A stretch of 64,000 bases of DNA from Dyadobacter linearis (GCF_907165045.1 NZ_CAJRAU010000003.1:62001-126000), one strand, 5' to 3'. Counted from the first letter of the stretch, positions 8,889 to 17,577 are shown. The notes: generated from the sequence alone by a model not told the origin. Translations and numbers: made by a program.

Positions 8889-9254
8889 ATGGAAGGAATT
8901 GAGAAAAACCAGTTTGTTTCTTCACTGCAAGACCGAACCAAGAGTTTTGTATTAAGAAGTATCAAAGTTTTCAAAGCTTTACCCTCAACTGAGGAGGCGA
9001 GAATAATTGGCAAACAATTTCTTCGGTCAGCATCGTCAGTCGGAGCTAATTATCGCGCTGTTTGCAGATCAAGAAGTCAGAACGAATTTTTTGCAAAGTT
9101 GAGTGTCACAATTGAAGAAGCCGATGAATCGCTCTTTTGGTTAGAAATAATCGCAGAAGCAGGCATACTTCCGATTGAAAAGCTAAACTCATTAATGACA
9201 GAAGCAGAAGAACTTGTGAAGATTCTCTCGAAAGCACGCAAGAACACCAGATAA
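8889..9254 (+). CDS. Four-helix-bundle protein of the 23S rRNA intervening-sequence (IVP/S23) family
   Basis: A 121-residue all-helical protein with the family's hallmarks: SFVLRSIKVFKALPSTEEARIIGKQFLRSASSVGANYR near the middle (seen as three adjoining segments), RSRSQNEFFAKLSVTIEEA and a final ESLFWLEII helix. The family was first noticed inside intervening sequences of 23S rRNA genes and also occurs as free genes. Its cellular role is unknown, though related folds bind nucleic acid in retroelement systems. Here it interrupts a sugar operon, is bounded by inverted repeats and is lower in G+C. I counted 119 of 300 in 8941-9240 (40%) against 143 of 300 (48%) in 9361-9660. That pattern suggests acquisition as a small unit. 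Confidence 0.88.
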   Translation: MEGIEKNQFVSSLQDRTKSFVLRSIKVFKALPSTEEARIIGKQFLRSASSVGANYRAVCRSRSQNEFFAKLSVTIEEADESLFWLEIIAEAGILPIEKLNSLMTEAEELVKILSKARKNTR

Positions 9255-9255
9255 G

Positions 9256-9298
9256 CGTCATTCAATCATTCAATCATTCAGTCATTCAATCATTGAAA
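9256..9298. repeat. Right terminal repeat of inserted unit (ATCATTCA-type)
   Basis: Five tandem near-copies of ATTCAATC/ATTCAGTC lie directly after the four-helix-bundle stop codon. The array ends 2 bases before the ATG of the isomerase gene. Its reverse complement matches the left array at 8819-8848. Confidence 0.8.
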
Positions 9299-9300
9299 CT

Positions 9301-10353
9301 ATGAAAACAATCAAAGGGCCGGGGATCTTCCTGGCGCAATTCCTCGGCGACGAGGCTCCGTTCAATTCTTTGGATACGATTGCTGATTACATGGCGGGGT
9401 TGGGCTATAAAGGCCTTCAACTTCCTACCTGGGATCCGCGGGTGATCGATGTGAAGCAATGCGCTGATTCGCAGACTTATTCAGACGAACTGAAAGGCAA
9501 ATTGAAAGATAAAGGTCTTGAAATTACCGAACTGGCTTCTCATATTATCGGCCAGCTGGTGGCTTCGCATCCTGTTTACGACGAAATGTATGACGGATTC
9601 GCAGTACCGGAAGTCCGCAATAACCCAAAAGCTCGCGCTGAGTGGGCGACTGAGCATTTGAAACTGGTTGCAAAAGCAAGTCAGAGGTTGGGGTTAAAAG
9701 CGAGTGCTACTTTCTCAGGCGCATTGGCGTGGCCTTTCCTGTACCCCTGGCCTCAGCGCCCCGCCGGACTGGTTGAAACTGCATTCAAAGAACTGGCTGC
9801 CCGTTGGAAGCCGATTCTGGATGTATACGACGAAAACGGCGTGGATGTAGCTTACGAGCTGCACCCCGGCGAAGACGTTTTTGACGGTAGCACTTTCGAA
9901 ATGTTCGTGGATTACCTGGACGGTCATACCCGAGCGAATATTAACTACGATCCTAGTCACTTTGTATTGCAGCAACTTGATTATCTGCAATTTATAGATC
10001 TGTACCACGATCGTATCAAAGCATTTCACGTAAAAGACGCCGAGTTCAATCCTACCGGAAAGCAGGGCGTTTACAGCGGATTTGCAGGTTGGGCTGACCG
10101 GGCTGGTCGGTTCCGTTCGCTTGGAGACGGGCAGGTTGATTTCGGAGGTATTTTCTCTAAACTATCTCAATATAATTACGATAGCTGGGCGGTTCTGGAA
10201 TGGGAATGCTGCATTAAGTCGCCAGTACAAGGCGCCGCCGAAGGTGCTCCATTCATCGAGAGCCATATTATAGAGGTTACTACCAAAGCATTTGATGACT
10301 TTGCAGGAACGGGAGCTGACGAAGCTTTCAACCGCAAAGTTTTAGGGTTATAA
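9301..10353 (+). CDS. Sugar phosphate isomerase/epimerase (TIM barrel, cytosolic)
   Basis: A 350-residue xylose-isomerase-like TIM barrel (AP_endonuc_2 fold). The probable metal ligands are visible in order along the strands: Glu in VAYELHPGE, Asp/His in NYDPSHFV, Asp in FHVKDAEF and Glu in AVLEWECC. It has no signal peptide, unlike the paralogue at 44230. Such enzymes isomerise, epimerise or eliminate sugar intermediates using Mn or Mg. Its partners are the two Gfo/Idh oxidoreductases upstream and the exported ThuA/glucose-dehydrogenase protein downstream. The start codon lies only 2 bases from the repeat array, so any native leader has been replaced. A terminator follows at 10373. Confidence 0.9.
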   Translation: MKTIKGPGIFLAQFLGDEAPFNSLDTIADYMAGLGYKGLQLPTWDPRVIDVKQCADSQTYSDELKGKLKDKGLEITELASHIIGQLVASHPVYDEMYDGFAVPEVRNNPKARAEWATEHLKLVAKASQRLGLKASATFSGALAWPFLYPWPQRPAGLVETAFKELAARWKPILDVYDENGVDVAYELHPGEDVFDGSTFEMFVDYLDGHTRANINYDPSHFVLQQLDYLQFIDLYHDRIKAFHVKDAEFNPTGKQGVYSGFAGWADRAGRFRSLGDGQVDFGGIFSKLSQYNYDSWAVLEWECCIKSPVQGAAEGAPFIESHIIEVTTKAFDDFAGTGADEAFNRKVLGL

Positions 10354-10372
10354 CTGTCGAACGTACAAGTAT

Positions 10373-10412
10373 AAAAAAAACCTGTCTTCCTTATGGAAGG
10401 GAGGTTTTTTTT
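10373..10412 (+). terminator. Intrinsic terminator after the sugar operon
   Basis: A hairpin pairs AAAAAAAACCT..TCTTCC with GGAAGG..AGGTTTTTTTT, with one G-G mismatch, one G-U wobble and loop TTAT. It ends in eight T residues, 50 bases after the isomerase stop codon. Confidence 0.85.
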
Positions 10413-10499
10413 ATACCGTCAGTCAGTTGATCTTCGTTTTAATAAGTATCATTTTTAATTGTTTCGAATACCAAAAATTAACCGTTTACCTGTTCTGTA

Positions 10500-13400
10500 A
10501 TGCTTGATAAACTCTATTCAAACTTGGGAAATCACATCAGATCAATCGGCATTGCCGCATTTATCTGCCTTGGTTTCGCTTCATTCGCGCAAACTGTCAC
10601 GCCCGAAAAGCGGGTGCTCGTTTTTTCTAAAACCGCCGGATTCCGGCATTCTTCCATTCCCGCCGGTAAAGCTGCTATTATGAAGCTGGGTAAAGAGAAT
10701 GGATTTTCTGTTGACACAACCGAAAACGCAGTGGCGTTTTCGGAGAAAAATCTTCAAAAATACAGCGCAATCATTTTCCTGAATACCACAGGCAATATCC
10801 TGAATGACAAACAGCAAGATGCTTTCGAGCGTTATATTCAAGCTGGCGGTGGCTATGTGGGCGTTCACGCTGCGACGGACACTGAATATGAATGGCCGTG
10901 GTATAACAAATTATCCGGCGCTTATTTTGCGAGCCACCCAGGCAACCCGAATGTACAGGAAGGCGAGGCTTATGTAGTTGATGATCAGCATCCTTCAATG
11001 GAAGGTTTTCCGAAAAAATGGAAGATCAAGGATGAATTTTATGATTTCAAAGATTTCAACAAGAATGTAAAAGTGCTCGTTAAGATCGACGAAAAAACCT
11101 ATAAAGATGGAAAAATGGGCGACGACCACCCGATGTCGTGGTACCATGAATATGACGGCGGAAAGGCATTTTACACCAATTTCGGTCACGAAGACGCGAC
11201 TTATGTGGATCCTGTTTTTGTAAAACACTTTATTGGCGGCTTGAAATGGGCGATGGCTGCTAAGCTGGATTATTCCAAGGCCCGCCCGGAAGAAAACAGG
11301 TTCAGCAAAAAAGTATTGGCTACCAAGCTGGACGAGCCGACTGAGCTGGTTGTACTGGATGATCAACGGGTTCTGCTGGCAGAGCGGAAAGGCAAATTGA
11401 AGTTATACAATCCAAAAACAGGCAAGATCAAGGTAGCGGGTGAAGTGCCTGTTTACACGAAGCAGGAATATGGATTAATGGGTTTGAATATCGACCCGAA
11501 CTTTAAAACCAATAAGCTGATCTATATGTACTATTCGCCGCTTTCGTCGGCTGCGGATACCGCCCAGCATTTGTCGCGCTTTAAATATGATGACGTTAAA
11601 GACACGTTGCTGCTGGATACGGAGGAAGTATTATTGACGGTTCCCGTTAAAAGGACCGATTGCTGCCACACTGGCGGGTCTATTGCCTGGGATGCAAAAG
11701 GAAATCTGTACCTATCGACTGGCGATGACGTGAATCCTTTCCAATCAAACGGTTTTGGCCCGATTGACGAACGTCCGGGCCGGGAAGGATTTGACGGTCA
11801 GCATACTTCTTCCAATACTAACTCTTTGAGAGGAAAAGTGTTGCGCATCAAGCCGCGGTATGGAGATCGTCGTGCGAATATGCCTGGCGGAACAAACCTC
11901 TACGATATTCCAGAAGGCAATCTTTTTCCAGCTGGAAACCCTAAAGCCCGTCCCGAAATATATGTAATGGGAACCCGGAATCCATACCGTATTTCAGTTG
12001 ATCAGCGCACCGGATTTTTATACTGGGGAGATGTAGGTCCTGACGCTTCGCTCGACGATCCGAAGCGTGGGCCGCGAGGTTATGATGAAGTAAATCAGGC
12101 CAAAAAAGCAGGCTATTACGGTTATCCGTTATTTATTGCTGATAATAAACCTTATATCGACTTCAACTTCGCGGACAGTACTTCGGGAAAACCCTTTGAC
12201 GCTGCGAAACCGATTAATAACTCGCCTCATAACACTGGCTTGCAGGAACTACCGCCAGCTAATCCGGCATTCATTTTCTATCCTTATGCAGATTCGCCGG
12301 AGTTTAGCGCGATTGTAGGAAAAGGCGGGAGAAATGCGATGGCTGGGCCGGTTTATTACGCTGAGGATTTCCAACCGAGCAAAGGCAAGTTTCCGGAGTA
12401 TTACAGTGGTAAGTTCTTCGCCTACGATTGGATCCGCGATTATATCAATATCGTAACCATGAACGAGCAGGGAGATTTGAAGAGTATTGAACGGTTTATG
12501 CCAAATACTAAATTCAGTCACCCGATTGATATGCAGTTTGCAAATGACGGGTCGCTTTATACACTGGAATACGGACCTAACTGGTTTGCTCAAAATGACG
12601 AGGCAAGTTTGTCTCACATCACATTCAATGCAGGAAACCGCGTGCCGGTGGCAATTGCCTCGGCTACTAATACCACGGGCGCCACGCCTCTGAAAGTGAA
12701 TTTCTCATCAAAAGGATCAATGGATCACGATGGAGACGCAATTAAATATGAATGGTCGTTTGGTAAAGGCTTGCCAAAGAGCACATTGCCCAATCCAAGT
12801 TACACCTACGCGAAAGCTGGTGAATACACGGCTGTACTGAAAGTGACGGACAAAGTAGGTAATTCCAATACTTCGGAAGTGGTTATCAGAGTGGGTAATG
12901 CGATCCCAAAGGTGGATCTGGCTATTAAGGGAAACAAGACTTTTTACTGGAACGAAAAACCAGTGAACTATGAAGTTTCTGTTTCGGATAAGGAAGACGG
13001 AAGTATCGCCGACAAGAAGATCCCCGAAGAGGAAGTTACATTGACGATCAACTACCTGGAAGGTTTTGATAAAACGATGCTTGCGCAGGGTCACCAGGCA
13101 AATACAGGTTTCGAAACTGGAAAACGGCTGATTGAGCTGAGTGACTGCAAAGCTTGTCACTCCGTGGATAAAAAATCCATCGGACCTGCTTACCGCGAAG
13201 TAGCCAAGAAATATGCAAGCGAACGCAACTCACTTAAAATGCTTAGTGACAAAGTATTGAAAGGCGGTAGCGGCGTTTGGGGCGAGCAGGCAATGCCAGG
13301 GCACCCTCAGCACAAAACGGAGGAAATCGATGAAATGGTTAAATATATTCTGTCACTTGCAAATGATAAGGCAGTGGACAAAAAGCCGCTGAAAAGCAGC

Positions 13401-13904
13401 TATGTAACACAGGCCAAAAAGAAGGACGGATCTTATATTTTCACGGCCAGCTACACCGACAAAGGAAACGGAACGGTGGGCCCGCTTACAGGCTCGAAAA
13501 CGGTTGCATTGCGTCCTGCGACACTTTTAGCTGCTACGGCCGACAGTACCAGAAGTACTGCCAGTTTTAAAACTGAAAACGGAGAGATTGTTTTGGGATT
13601 GAAAGACGGAAGTTTCATCGCATTCCACGATATCGACCTGACGGAGATCACAAATCTGGCCGTAGCTGTGGGTGGCCGCGAAGGACAAACAGCCGGAGGA
13701 ATGCTGGAAATTCGCCTTGACTCACCAGCCGGAACAAAGATCGGCGAGGGGAAGGTTGATAAATCCGAAACACTTAACATTCCTGTTAAAGCTGCTGCCA
13801 ACGGAAAAATGCACAAACTGTTTTTCGTCTTCAAAAATCCAACCGCCGGTCAAAAACCACTTTTCTCGATCGGAACTGTGCGGTTTGACAATGCGGTTTT
13901 GTAA
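10500..13904 (+). CDS. Exported multidomain ThuA / glucose-sorbosone dehydrogenase / PKD / cytochrome c protein
   Basis: A 1134-residue secreted protein. A signal peptide ends near ASFA-QT (about residue 30). Domains in order: ThuA-like glutamine-amidotransferase fold (about 36-255, GYVGVHAATDTEYEW, WYHEYDGGKAFYTNFGH); PQQ-type glucose/sorbosone dehydrogenase beta-propeller (about 290-690, GGSIAWDAKGNLYLSTGD, MGTRNPYRISVD, DMQFANDGSLY with its usual Tyr and Gly pattern); PKD domain (about 715-800, GDAIKYEWSFG); class I cytochrome c with heme motif CKACH (883-887) and a probable Met ligand in GEQAMPGHP; and a C-terminal carbohydrate-binding-like beta domain. This fusion is typical of Bacteroidota. 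It probably oxidises a sugar in the periplasm or at the surface and passes electrons to the heme domain. It has its own upstream region behind a terminator. Confidence 0.92.
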   Translation: MLDKLYSNLGNHIRSIGIAAFICLGFASFAQTVTPEKRVLVFSKTAGFRHSSIPAGKAAIMKLGKENGFSVDTTENAVAFSEKNLQKYSAIIFLNTTGNILNDKQQDAFERYIQAGGGYVGVHAATDTEYEWPWYNKLSGAYFASHPGNPNVQEGEAYVVDDQHPSMEGFPKKWKIKDEFYDFKDFNKNVKVLVKIDEKTYKDGKMGDDHPMSWYHEYDGGKAFYTNFGHEDATYVDPVFVKHFIGGLKWAMAAKLDYSKARPEENRFSKKVLATKLDEPTELVVLDDQRVLLAERKGKLKLYNPKTGKIKVAGEVPVYTKQEYGLMGLNIDPNFKTNKLIYMYYSPLSSAADTAQHLSRFKYDDVKDTLLLDTEEVLLTVPVKRTDCCHTGGSIAWDAKGNLYLSTGDDVNPFQSNGFGPIDERPGREGFDGQHTSSNTNSLRGKVLRIKPRYGDRRANMPGGTNLYDIPEGNLFPAGNPKARPEIYVMGTRNPYRISVDQRTGFLYWGDVGPDASLDDPKRGPRGYDEVNQAKKAGYYGYPLFIADNKPYIDFNFADSTSGKPFDAAKPINNSPHNTGLQELPPANPAFIFYPYADSPEFSAIVGKGGRNAMAGPVYYAEDFQPSKGKFPEYYSGKFFAYDWIRDYINIVTMNEQGDLKSIERFMPNTKFSHPIDMQFANDGSLYTLEYGPNWFAQNDEASLSHITFNAGNRVPVAIASATNTTGATPLKVNFSSKGSMDHDGDAIKYEWSFGKGLPKSTLPNPSYTYAKAGEYTAVLKVTDKVGNSNTSEVVIRVGNAIPKVDLAIKGNKTFYWNEKPVNYEVSVSDKEDGSIADKKIPEEEVTLTINYLEGFDKTMLAQGHQANTGFETGKRLIELSDCKACHSVDKKSIGPAYREVAKKYASERNSLKMLSDKVLKGGSGVWGEQAMPGHPQHKTEEIDEMVKYILSLANDKAVDKKPLKSSYVTQAKKKDGSYIFTASYTDKGNGTVGPLTGSKTVALRPATLLAATADSTRSTASFKTENGEIVLGLKDGSFIAFHDIDLTEITNLAVAVGGREGQTAGGMLEIRLDSPAGTKIGEGKVDKSETLNIPVKAAANGKMHKLFFVFKNPTAGQKPLFSIGTVRFDNAVL

Positions 13905-13924
13905 GAGTTAATATGTTTGAATCT

Positions 13925-13963
13925 AAAAGTGCGGGCTTCGTTACGGAGGTCCGCACTTTTTTT
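13925..13963. terminator. Convergent intrinsic terminator
   Basis: AAAAGTGCGG (13925-13934) pairs with CCGCACTTTT (13951-13960) and further T residues follow. The A-run on the left and T-run on the right let it serve both the ThuA-fusion gene and the minus-strand TIGR02757 gene. Confidence 0.88.
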
Positions 13964-13966
13964 ATG

Positions 13967-14761
13967 CTACTTCGCAAAACCTTCAATACCTAATCCGAAG
14001 AGCGCGAAATCGTATTTGACAGGGTCAGTACTATCCAGTAGTTTGAGTGAGGCAGTTAGTTCGAGGGCGGTTTGCCAGTCGGTGACGGGACGTTTGATAA
14101 GGCCGAGCAGGCGGGAAACGCGGTCTACGTGTACGTCGCAGGGACATACCAACTGCGAAGGTGAAATGTTATTCCAGATCCCGAAATCTACTCCCTTATC
14201 ATCTTTTCGAACCATCCAACGCAGGAACATATTCAGTCTTTTGCAGGAAGACTTACGCACAGGGGTCGCGATGTGTTTTTTGGTGCGGGCAGGGAAGTTT
14301 TCTGAATCACTAAATTGGTCATGAAAGCCTATTAATGCGTTTTCAATGGTCTCGGTACCATTTGCTAAATGGCTGCTGAATGCGTATTCCAGCGAATCGT
14401 GACTGTTGTAGTAGTTTTGGAAGAAATGCAGGAAATAGAGCGTATCCGTCGCGTTAAAGGTCCGGTGCTTGAAGTTGAGAAAGGGCTTTAAATCACTGTC
14501 CGTATGGTTTTTCACAAAATCATAGGGTGCATTGTCCATGAACGAGGCGAGCTCAATACACTTATTGATGATCGTCTTGCGCTGGCCCCAGGCTAAAATA
14601 GCTGCCCAGAATCCCATTATCTCAATATCTTGCTTGACGGAAAATCGGTGGGGAATGCTGATCGGGTCGAAAGGAATGAAGTCGGGCTTGTTGTATTGCG
14701 CTACTTTTTCCTCCAACAGATCAAAAATATAGGAAGGAACAGGGGAATCAGCGCTCGGCAT
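13967..14761 (-). CDS. TIGR02757 (DUF2400) family protein
   Basis: A 264-residue protein of the TIGR02757/DUF2400 family. Recognisable segments are IPHRFSVKQDIEIMGFWAAI, LAWGQRKTIINK, FKHRTFNATDTLYFLHFFQ, a Cys/Lys-rich SSCKRLNMFLRWMVRKDD, and DVHVDRVSRLLGLIKR. The last is reminiscent of a helix-hairpin-helix glycosylase-like fold. The biochemical function is unknown. The frame extends upstream to 14818, but the ATG at 14761 overlaps the stop of the preceding small membrane-protein gene by 14 bases. That points to translational coupling and to this start. It is the last gene of a minus-strand run from 16785 and ends in a shared terminator. Confidence 0.88.
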   Translation of the reverse strand: MPSADSPVPSYIFDLLEEKVAQYNKPDFIPFDPISIPHRFSVKQDIEIMGFWAAILAWGQRKTIINKCIELASFMDNAPYDFVKNHTDSDLKPFLNFKHRTFNATDTLYFLHFFQNYYNSHDSLEYAFSSHLANGTETIENALIGFHDQFSDSENFPARTKKHIATPVRKSSCKRLNMFLRWMVRKDDKGVDFGIWNNISPSQLVCPCDVHVDRVSRLLGLIKRPVTDWQTALELTASLKLLDSTDPVKYDFALFGLGIEGFAK

Positions 14762-14960
14762 GGCTACCTCCAAACAGGTAAGCCACAACTCTTGAGATAC
14801 CCGAAAAAAACATGACAATTGCTGAGAATACGAATGTAAAAACGGCGACGAAAGGATAAAGTATCGTGAACATCACACTCCAAACCTTGTAGCCGGCGGT
14901 TTTTTTCAGTGCAGCTCTCTCCTCTTCTCTTTTAGAACGAAATTCTGGTGAATGTTTCAT
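14748..14960 (-). CDS. Small membrane protein of unknown function
   Basis: A 70-residue protein with a basic, charged N-terminus (SKREEERAALKK) followed by about 30 strongly hydrophobic residues (VWSVMFTILYPFVAVFTFVF and SAIVMFFSGI), enough for one long or two short membrane helices. I do not recognise the family. Its stop overlaps the start of the TIGR02757 gene by 14 bases and it lies 19 bases after the LysM gene, so it belongs to the same operon. Its conservation as a coupled pair could be tested in relatives. Confidence 0.6.
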   Translation of the reverse strand: MKHSPEFRSKREEERAALKKTAGYKVWSVMFTILYPFVAVFTFVFSAIVMFFSGISRVVAYLFGGSHAER

Positions 14961-14979
14961 AGCAATCTTACTAACAAAA

Positions 14980-15993
14980 TTATTCCAGGTAACTCACAAC
15001 CGCCCGGAAACGCTTACTATTGGGGGAAACCTTTTCGAATGCGCGCGACGACAACTTGATTACAATATCGTCATTCACGCTCGTATCAGGGATCCGTCCG
15101 ATGATTCTAACGATAATTTTTTCCTGATTATATTCATTCAAAACTTCTACCAATGCTCCTACTGGTGCAGTGCGGTGAAGCCCTAAAAACTTGCTGGTAC
15201 TTTCGTCTGTTTCGATAACTTCCGCCAAGCCGGATTCCGATTTTTTCTTACCCCTTATCACTTTCGGCGCTTCCACAACCTCTTCAACGGGCTTCACAAC
15301 CTTCTCAGGCACAACAGCTTTGGCTTTTACCGAGTCTTTAACAACAGTGGTCGTGGTAACTTTTGGTGCAACCGGCGCGGTTACCGCAGGAGCTGGCTTT
15401 TCTGTACCTTTTTCACCTACGATCAGTTCCTGACCATCTTTCAAATTATCATCTGCCAAATTATTCCACTTACGCAAATCGGCCATTAAAACACCGTATT
15501 TGACTGCAACGCGGTACAAAGTTTCTCCCGGCGCTACGATATGTTTTCCATTTGTGGACACCGAAACGGCAGCTCCGGCAGTGGGGGCGGAAGTGGTAGC
15601 AGGCGTCGGCGTAGAAACAGGCGCAGGATCGGCTGGTTTCGTTTCTTTTGCCTCAGCCGCCTGAGCTTCTTTCTTTTCTTCCCTTTTCGCTTCGCGTTCT
15701 TCTTTTTTGACTTCCTTTTTTGTCATTTTCGTGTAGGGAACACGAATCGTCTGACCGGATTGGATCTGATCACTCATTCCGGGGTTGGCTTCACGAAGCG
15801 CCTGGATTGTAGTACCATACTGGCGAACCACCGCAAACATAGTCTGCCCCGGATTGACCTGGTGTATGACAAAAATCTTCCCTCCCGCTCTCTCAATACC
15901 CACCGAATCCACTGTATTAAATCCCGTTGCCCGGGCACCGACCATTCCAGATAAGATACCTGCCACCAAAGTCAGGCAAAAAATGTATTTCAT
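14980..15993 (-). CDS. Exported protein with two LysM domains and an RlpA-like double-psi barrel
   Basis: A 337-residue exported protein. The signal peptide is residues about 1-22 (MKYIFCLTLVAGILSGMVGA). LysM 1 spans about 43-88 (VNPGQTMFAVVRQYGTTI). A Lys/Glu-rich then Pro/Thr/Ala-rich linker covers about 92-150. LysM 2 spans about 150-195 (VAPGETLYRVAVKYGV). After a second linker, the C-terminal 85 residues resemble the RlpA double-psi beta-barrel (VGALVEVLNEYNQEKIIVRI, DIVIKLSSRAFEKV). LysM binds peptidoglycan, and RlpA-like barrels can cut or bind denuded glycan strands. I cannot confirm the catalytic Asp/His here. It starts 3 bases after the DUF4905 stop, so it is in that operon. Confidence 0.85.
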   Translation of the reverse strand: MKYIFCLTLVAGILSGMVGARATGFNTVDSVGIERAGGKIFVIHQVNPGQTMFAVVRQYGTTIQALREANPGMSDQIQSGQTIRVPYTKMTKKEVKKEEREAKREEKKEAQAAEAKETKPADPAPVSTPTPATTSAPTAGAAVSVSTNGKHIVAPGETLYRVAVKYGVLMADLRKWNNLADDNLKDGQELIVGEKGTEKPAPAVTAPVAPKVTTTTVVKDSVKAKAVVPEKVVKPVEEVVEAPKVIRGKKKSESGLAEVIETDESTSKFLGLHRTAPVGALVEVLNEYNQEKIIVRIIGRIPDTSVNDDIVIKLSSRAFEKVSPNSKRFRAVVSYLE

Positions 15994-15996
15994 TTA

Positions 15997-16785
15997 TTAT
16001 GAAAGCGTTAAACTCGAAAACTCATTGTTGTTTCTCAGATAAACCAGCGTTGAAGCTTTTAATAGCATGGTGGAACGACCTATGCCGGCGCGTTCTTCAG
16101 ATAGCTTTTCGTGAAGAACAGATTCCCCCTGATCTGTCACGATCAGAAGATATTGCGCTGTTTTATCCTGATGGTAAATATAATAAGAAAAGATAATATA
16201 GGGTCTCTTCTCCAAATAATCAATACTTATGGCTTCGTGCCCTCCGGTTTCCTTGCTGATAAAAGAAGCCAGCCTATCAAAAAAGCTGTTTCCTTTCTTG
16301 TAACGAACAGGTTCTGTCAAAATTATTTGGTTTTCCTGCTGCGGCTGACTTTCAGGCTGTGCAGAAAGTGAGCCCGAGCGGACATCGCAATGCTTATAGG
16401 TAAACAGCACAGCCGTTTTGGTAGCAACTTCAATAGTATGATCATCAATTACCCTTACCATTAAATAGTTTGGCAAACTCCACATAATCTCTCCCGTTTG
16501 GGCCGAGAAAGCAGATAAATCGGTCGGCTCCGGCAAGTCAGGGTAGCGGTAATGATGCAGGAAGAAGGTACCGTTTGAAAATGCGGTCACGGATGCCCAC
16601 CAGTCCATTCCTTCCGGTATTCCCTGCCAAATGACCTCTTTTTTTGATAGATCCAGAATAGCGACTGACGCAATTTTATTCTCCGTATCACGCAGCTCAA
16701 TAGCCCACTGGTCACTATCCGGATTTGCATCAGGGATAATTCGCCAGATGTGCTGGGAAAAGGTATATGAAAAGAGTTTTTGCAA
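15997..16785 (-). CDS. DUF4905-like protein
   Basis: A 262-residue protein without signal peptide or membrane helix. The repeated beta-rich pattern (WAIELRDTENKIASVAILDL, GEIMWSLPNYLMVRVIDDHT) with many Trp and aromatic residues suggests a beta-propeller-like or beta-sandwich fold. I recognise it as resembling the DUF4905 family of Cytophagales, from memory. No catalytic motif is evident. It heads the minus-strand operon toward TIGR02757 and is divergent from kdsB, with 54 bases between start codons. It may be cytoplasmic; nothing in its neighbourhood fixes its role. Confidence 0.7.
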   Translation of the reverse strand: MQKLFSYTFSQHIWRIIPDANPDSDQWAIELRDTENKIASVAILDLSKKEVIWQGIPEGMDWWASVTAFSNGTFFLHHYRYPDLPEPTDLSAFSAQTGEIMWSLPNYLMVRVIDDHTIEVATKTAVLFTYKHCDVRSGSLSAQPESQPQQENQIILTEPVRYKKGNSFFDRLASFISKETGGHEAISIDYLEKRPYIIFSYYIYHQDKTAQYLLIVTDQGESVLHEKLSEERAGIGRSTMLLKASTLVYLRNNNEFSSLTLS

Positions 16786-16839
16786 TTTTTAGCTTTATTT
16801 TGGGTCAAAATAGAAAGTTACCAAACAAACAACGACCTC

Positions 16840-17577
16840 GTGCGAATATTAGGAATAATCCCTGCCCGCTACGCTTCTACCCGTTTTCCGGCAAAGGCGC
16901 TCGTGGATATCGGGGGTAAAAGTATGATCCAGAGAGTTTACGAACAATCATCGAAAGCTACAAAACTTGATCAGGTGGTGGTAGCTACCGACGACGAGCG
17001 GATACAGGAGCACGTAAAAGCTTTCGGTGGAATGGTGGTAATGACGTCTCCCGACCACCAGAGCGGCACCGACAGATGCTACGAAGCTTTGTTGAAAATA
17101 GAAGGAACATTTGACTATGTGATTAATATTCAGGGAGATGAACCTTTTATCAGCCCTGAACCTATCGATCACCTTGCACAGGTACTTGATCAGAAAACGG
17201 AGCTGGCTACGCTGGTAAAAGTTATTGATCAGAAAGATATTCTCTTTAACCCCAATGTGCCGAAAGCAGTTTTAAACAAAAAAAATGAGGTCATGTATTT
17301 CAGCCGGCAGACAATTCCATATTTACGAAATGCGGAAAAAGAGCAGTGGCTGGACACACATACTTTCTACAAACATATCGGCATTTACGCCTACCGGACA
17401 GATGTTCTTGCAGAAATAACGAAGCTACCCGTATCTGCTCTCGAAAAGGCCGAAGCGCTTGAACAACTGCGCTGGCTTGAAAACGGTTACGCGATTAAAG
17501 CGGTAATTACTTCTGACGATTCACACGGTGTGGACACGCCCGACGACCTTGACCGGGTGACTAAAAAGTTCTTGTAA
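16840..17577 (+). CDS. kdsB: 3-deoxy-manno-octulosonate cytidylyltransferase (KdsB)
   Basis: A 245-residue CMP-Kdo synthetase. It activates Kdo with CTP for lipid A inner-core assembly in the cytosol. Signature features are the N-terminal nucleotide loop ILGIIPARYASTRFPAKAL, the VVVATDDERI strand, MTSPDHQSGTDR, INIQGDEPFI (metal-binding Asp) and the C-terminal KAEALEQLRWLENGY. An in-frame ATG lies upstream at 16780, but the family starts at the ILGIIPARY strand. The GTG at 16840 gives the normal length, and the upstream ATG would overlap the DUF4905 coding start. Its presence means the cell makes Kdo-containing lipopolysaccharide or lipooligosaccharide. Confidence 0.95.
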   Translation: MRILGIIPARYASTRFPAKALVDIGGKSMIQRVYEQSSKATKLDQVVVATDDERIQEHVKAFGGMVVMTSPDHQSGTDRCYEALLKIEGTFDYVINIQGDEPFISPEPIDHLAQVLDQKTELATLVKVIDQKDILFNPNVPKAVLNKKNEVMYFSRQTIPYLRNAEKEQWLDTHTFYKHIGIYAYRTDVLAEITKLPVSALEKAEALEQLRWLENGYAIKAVITSDDSHGVDTPDDLDRVTKKFL

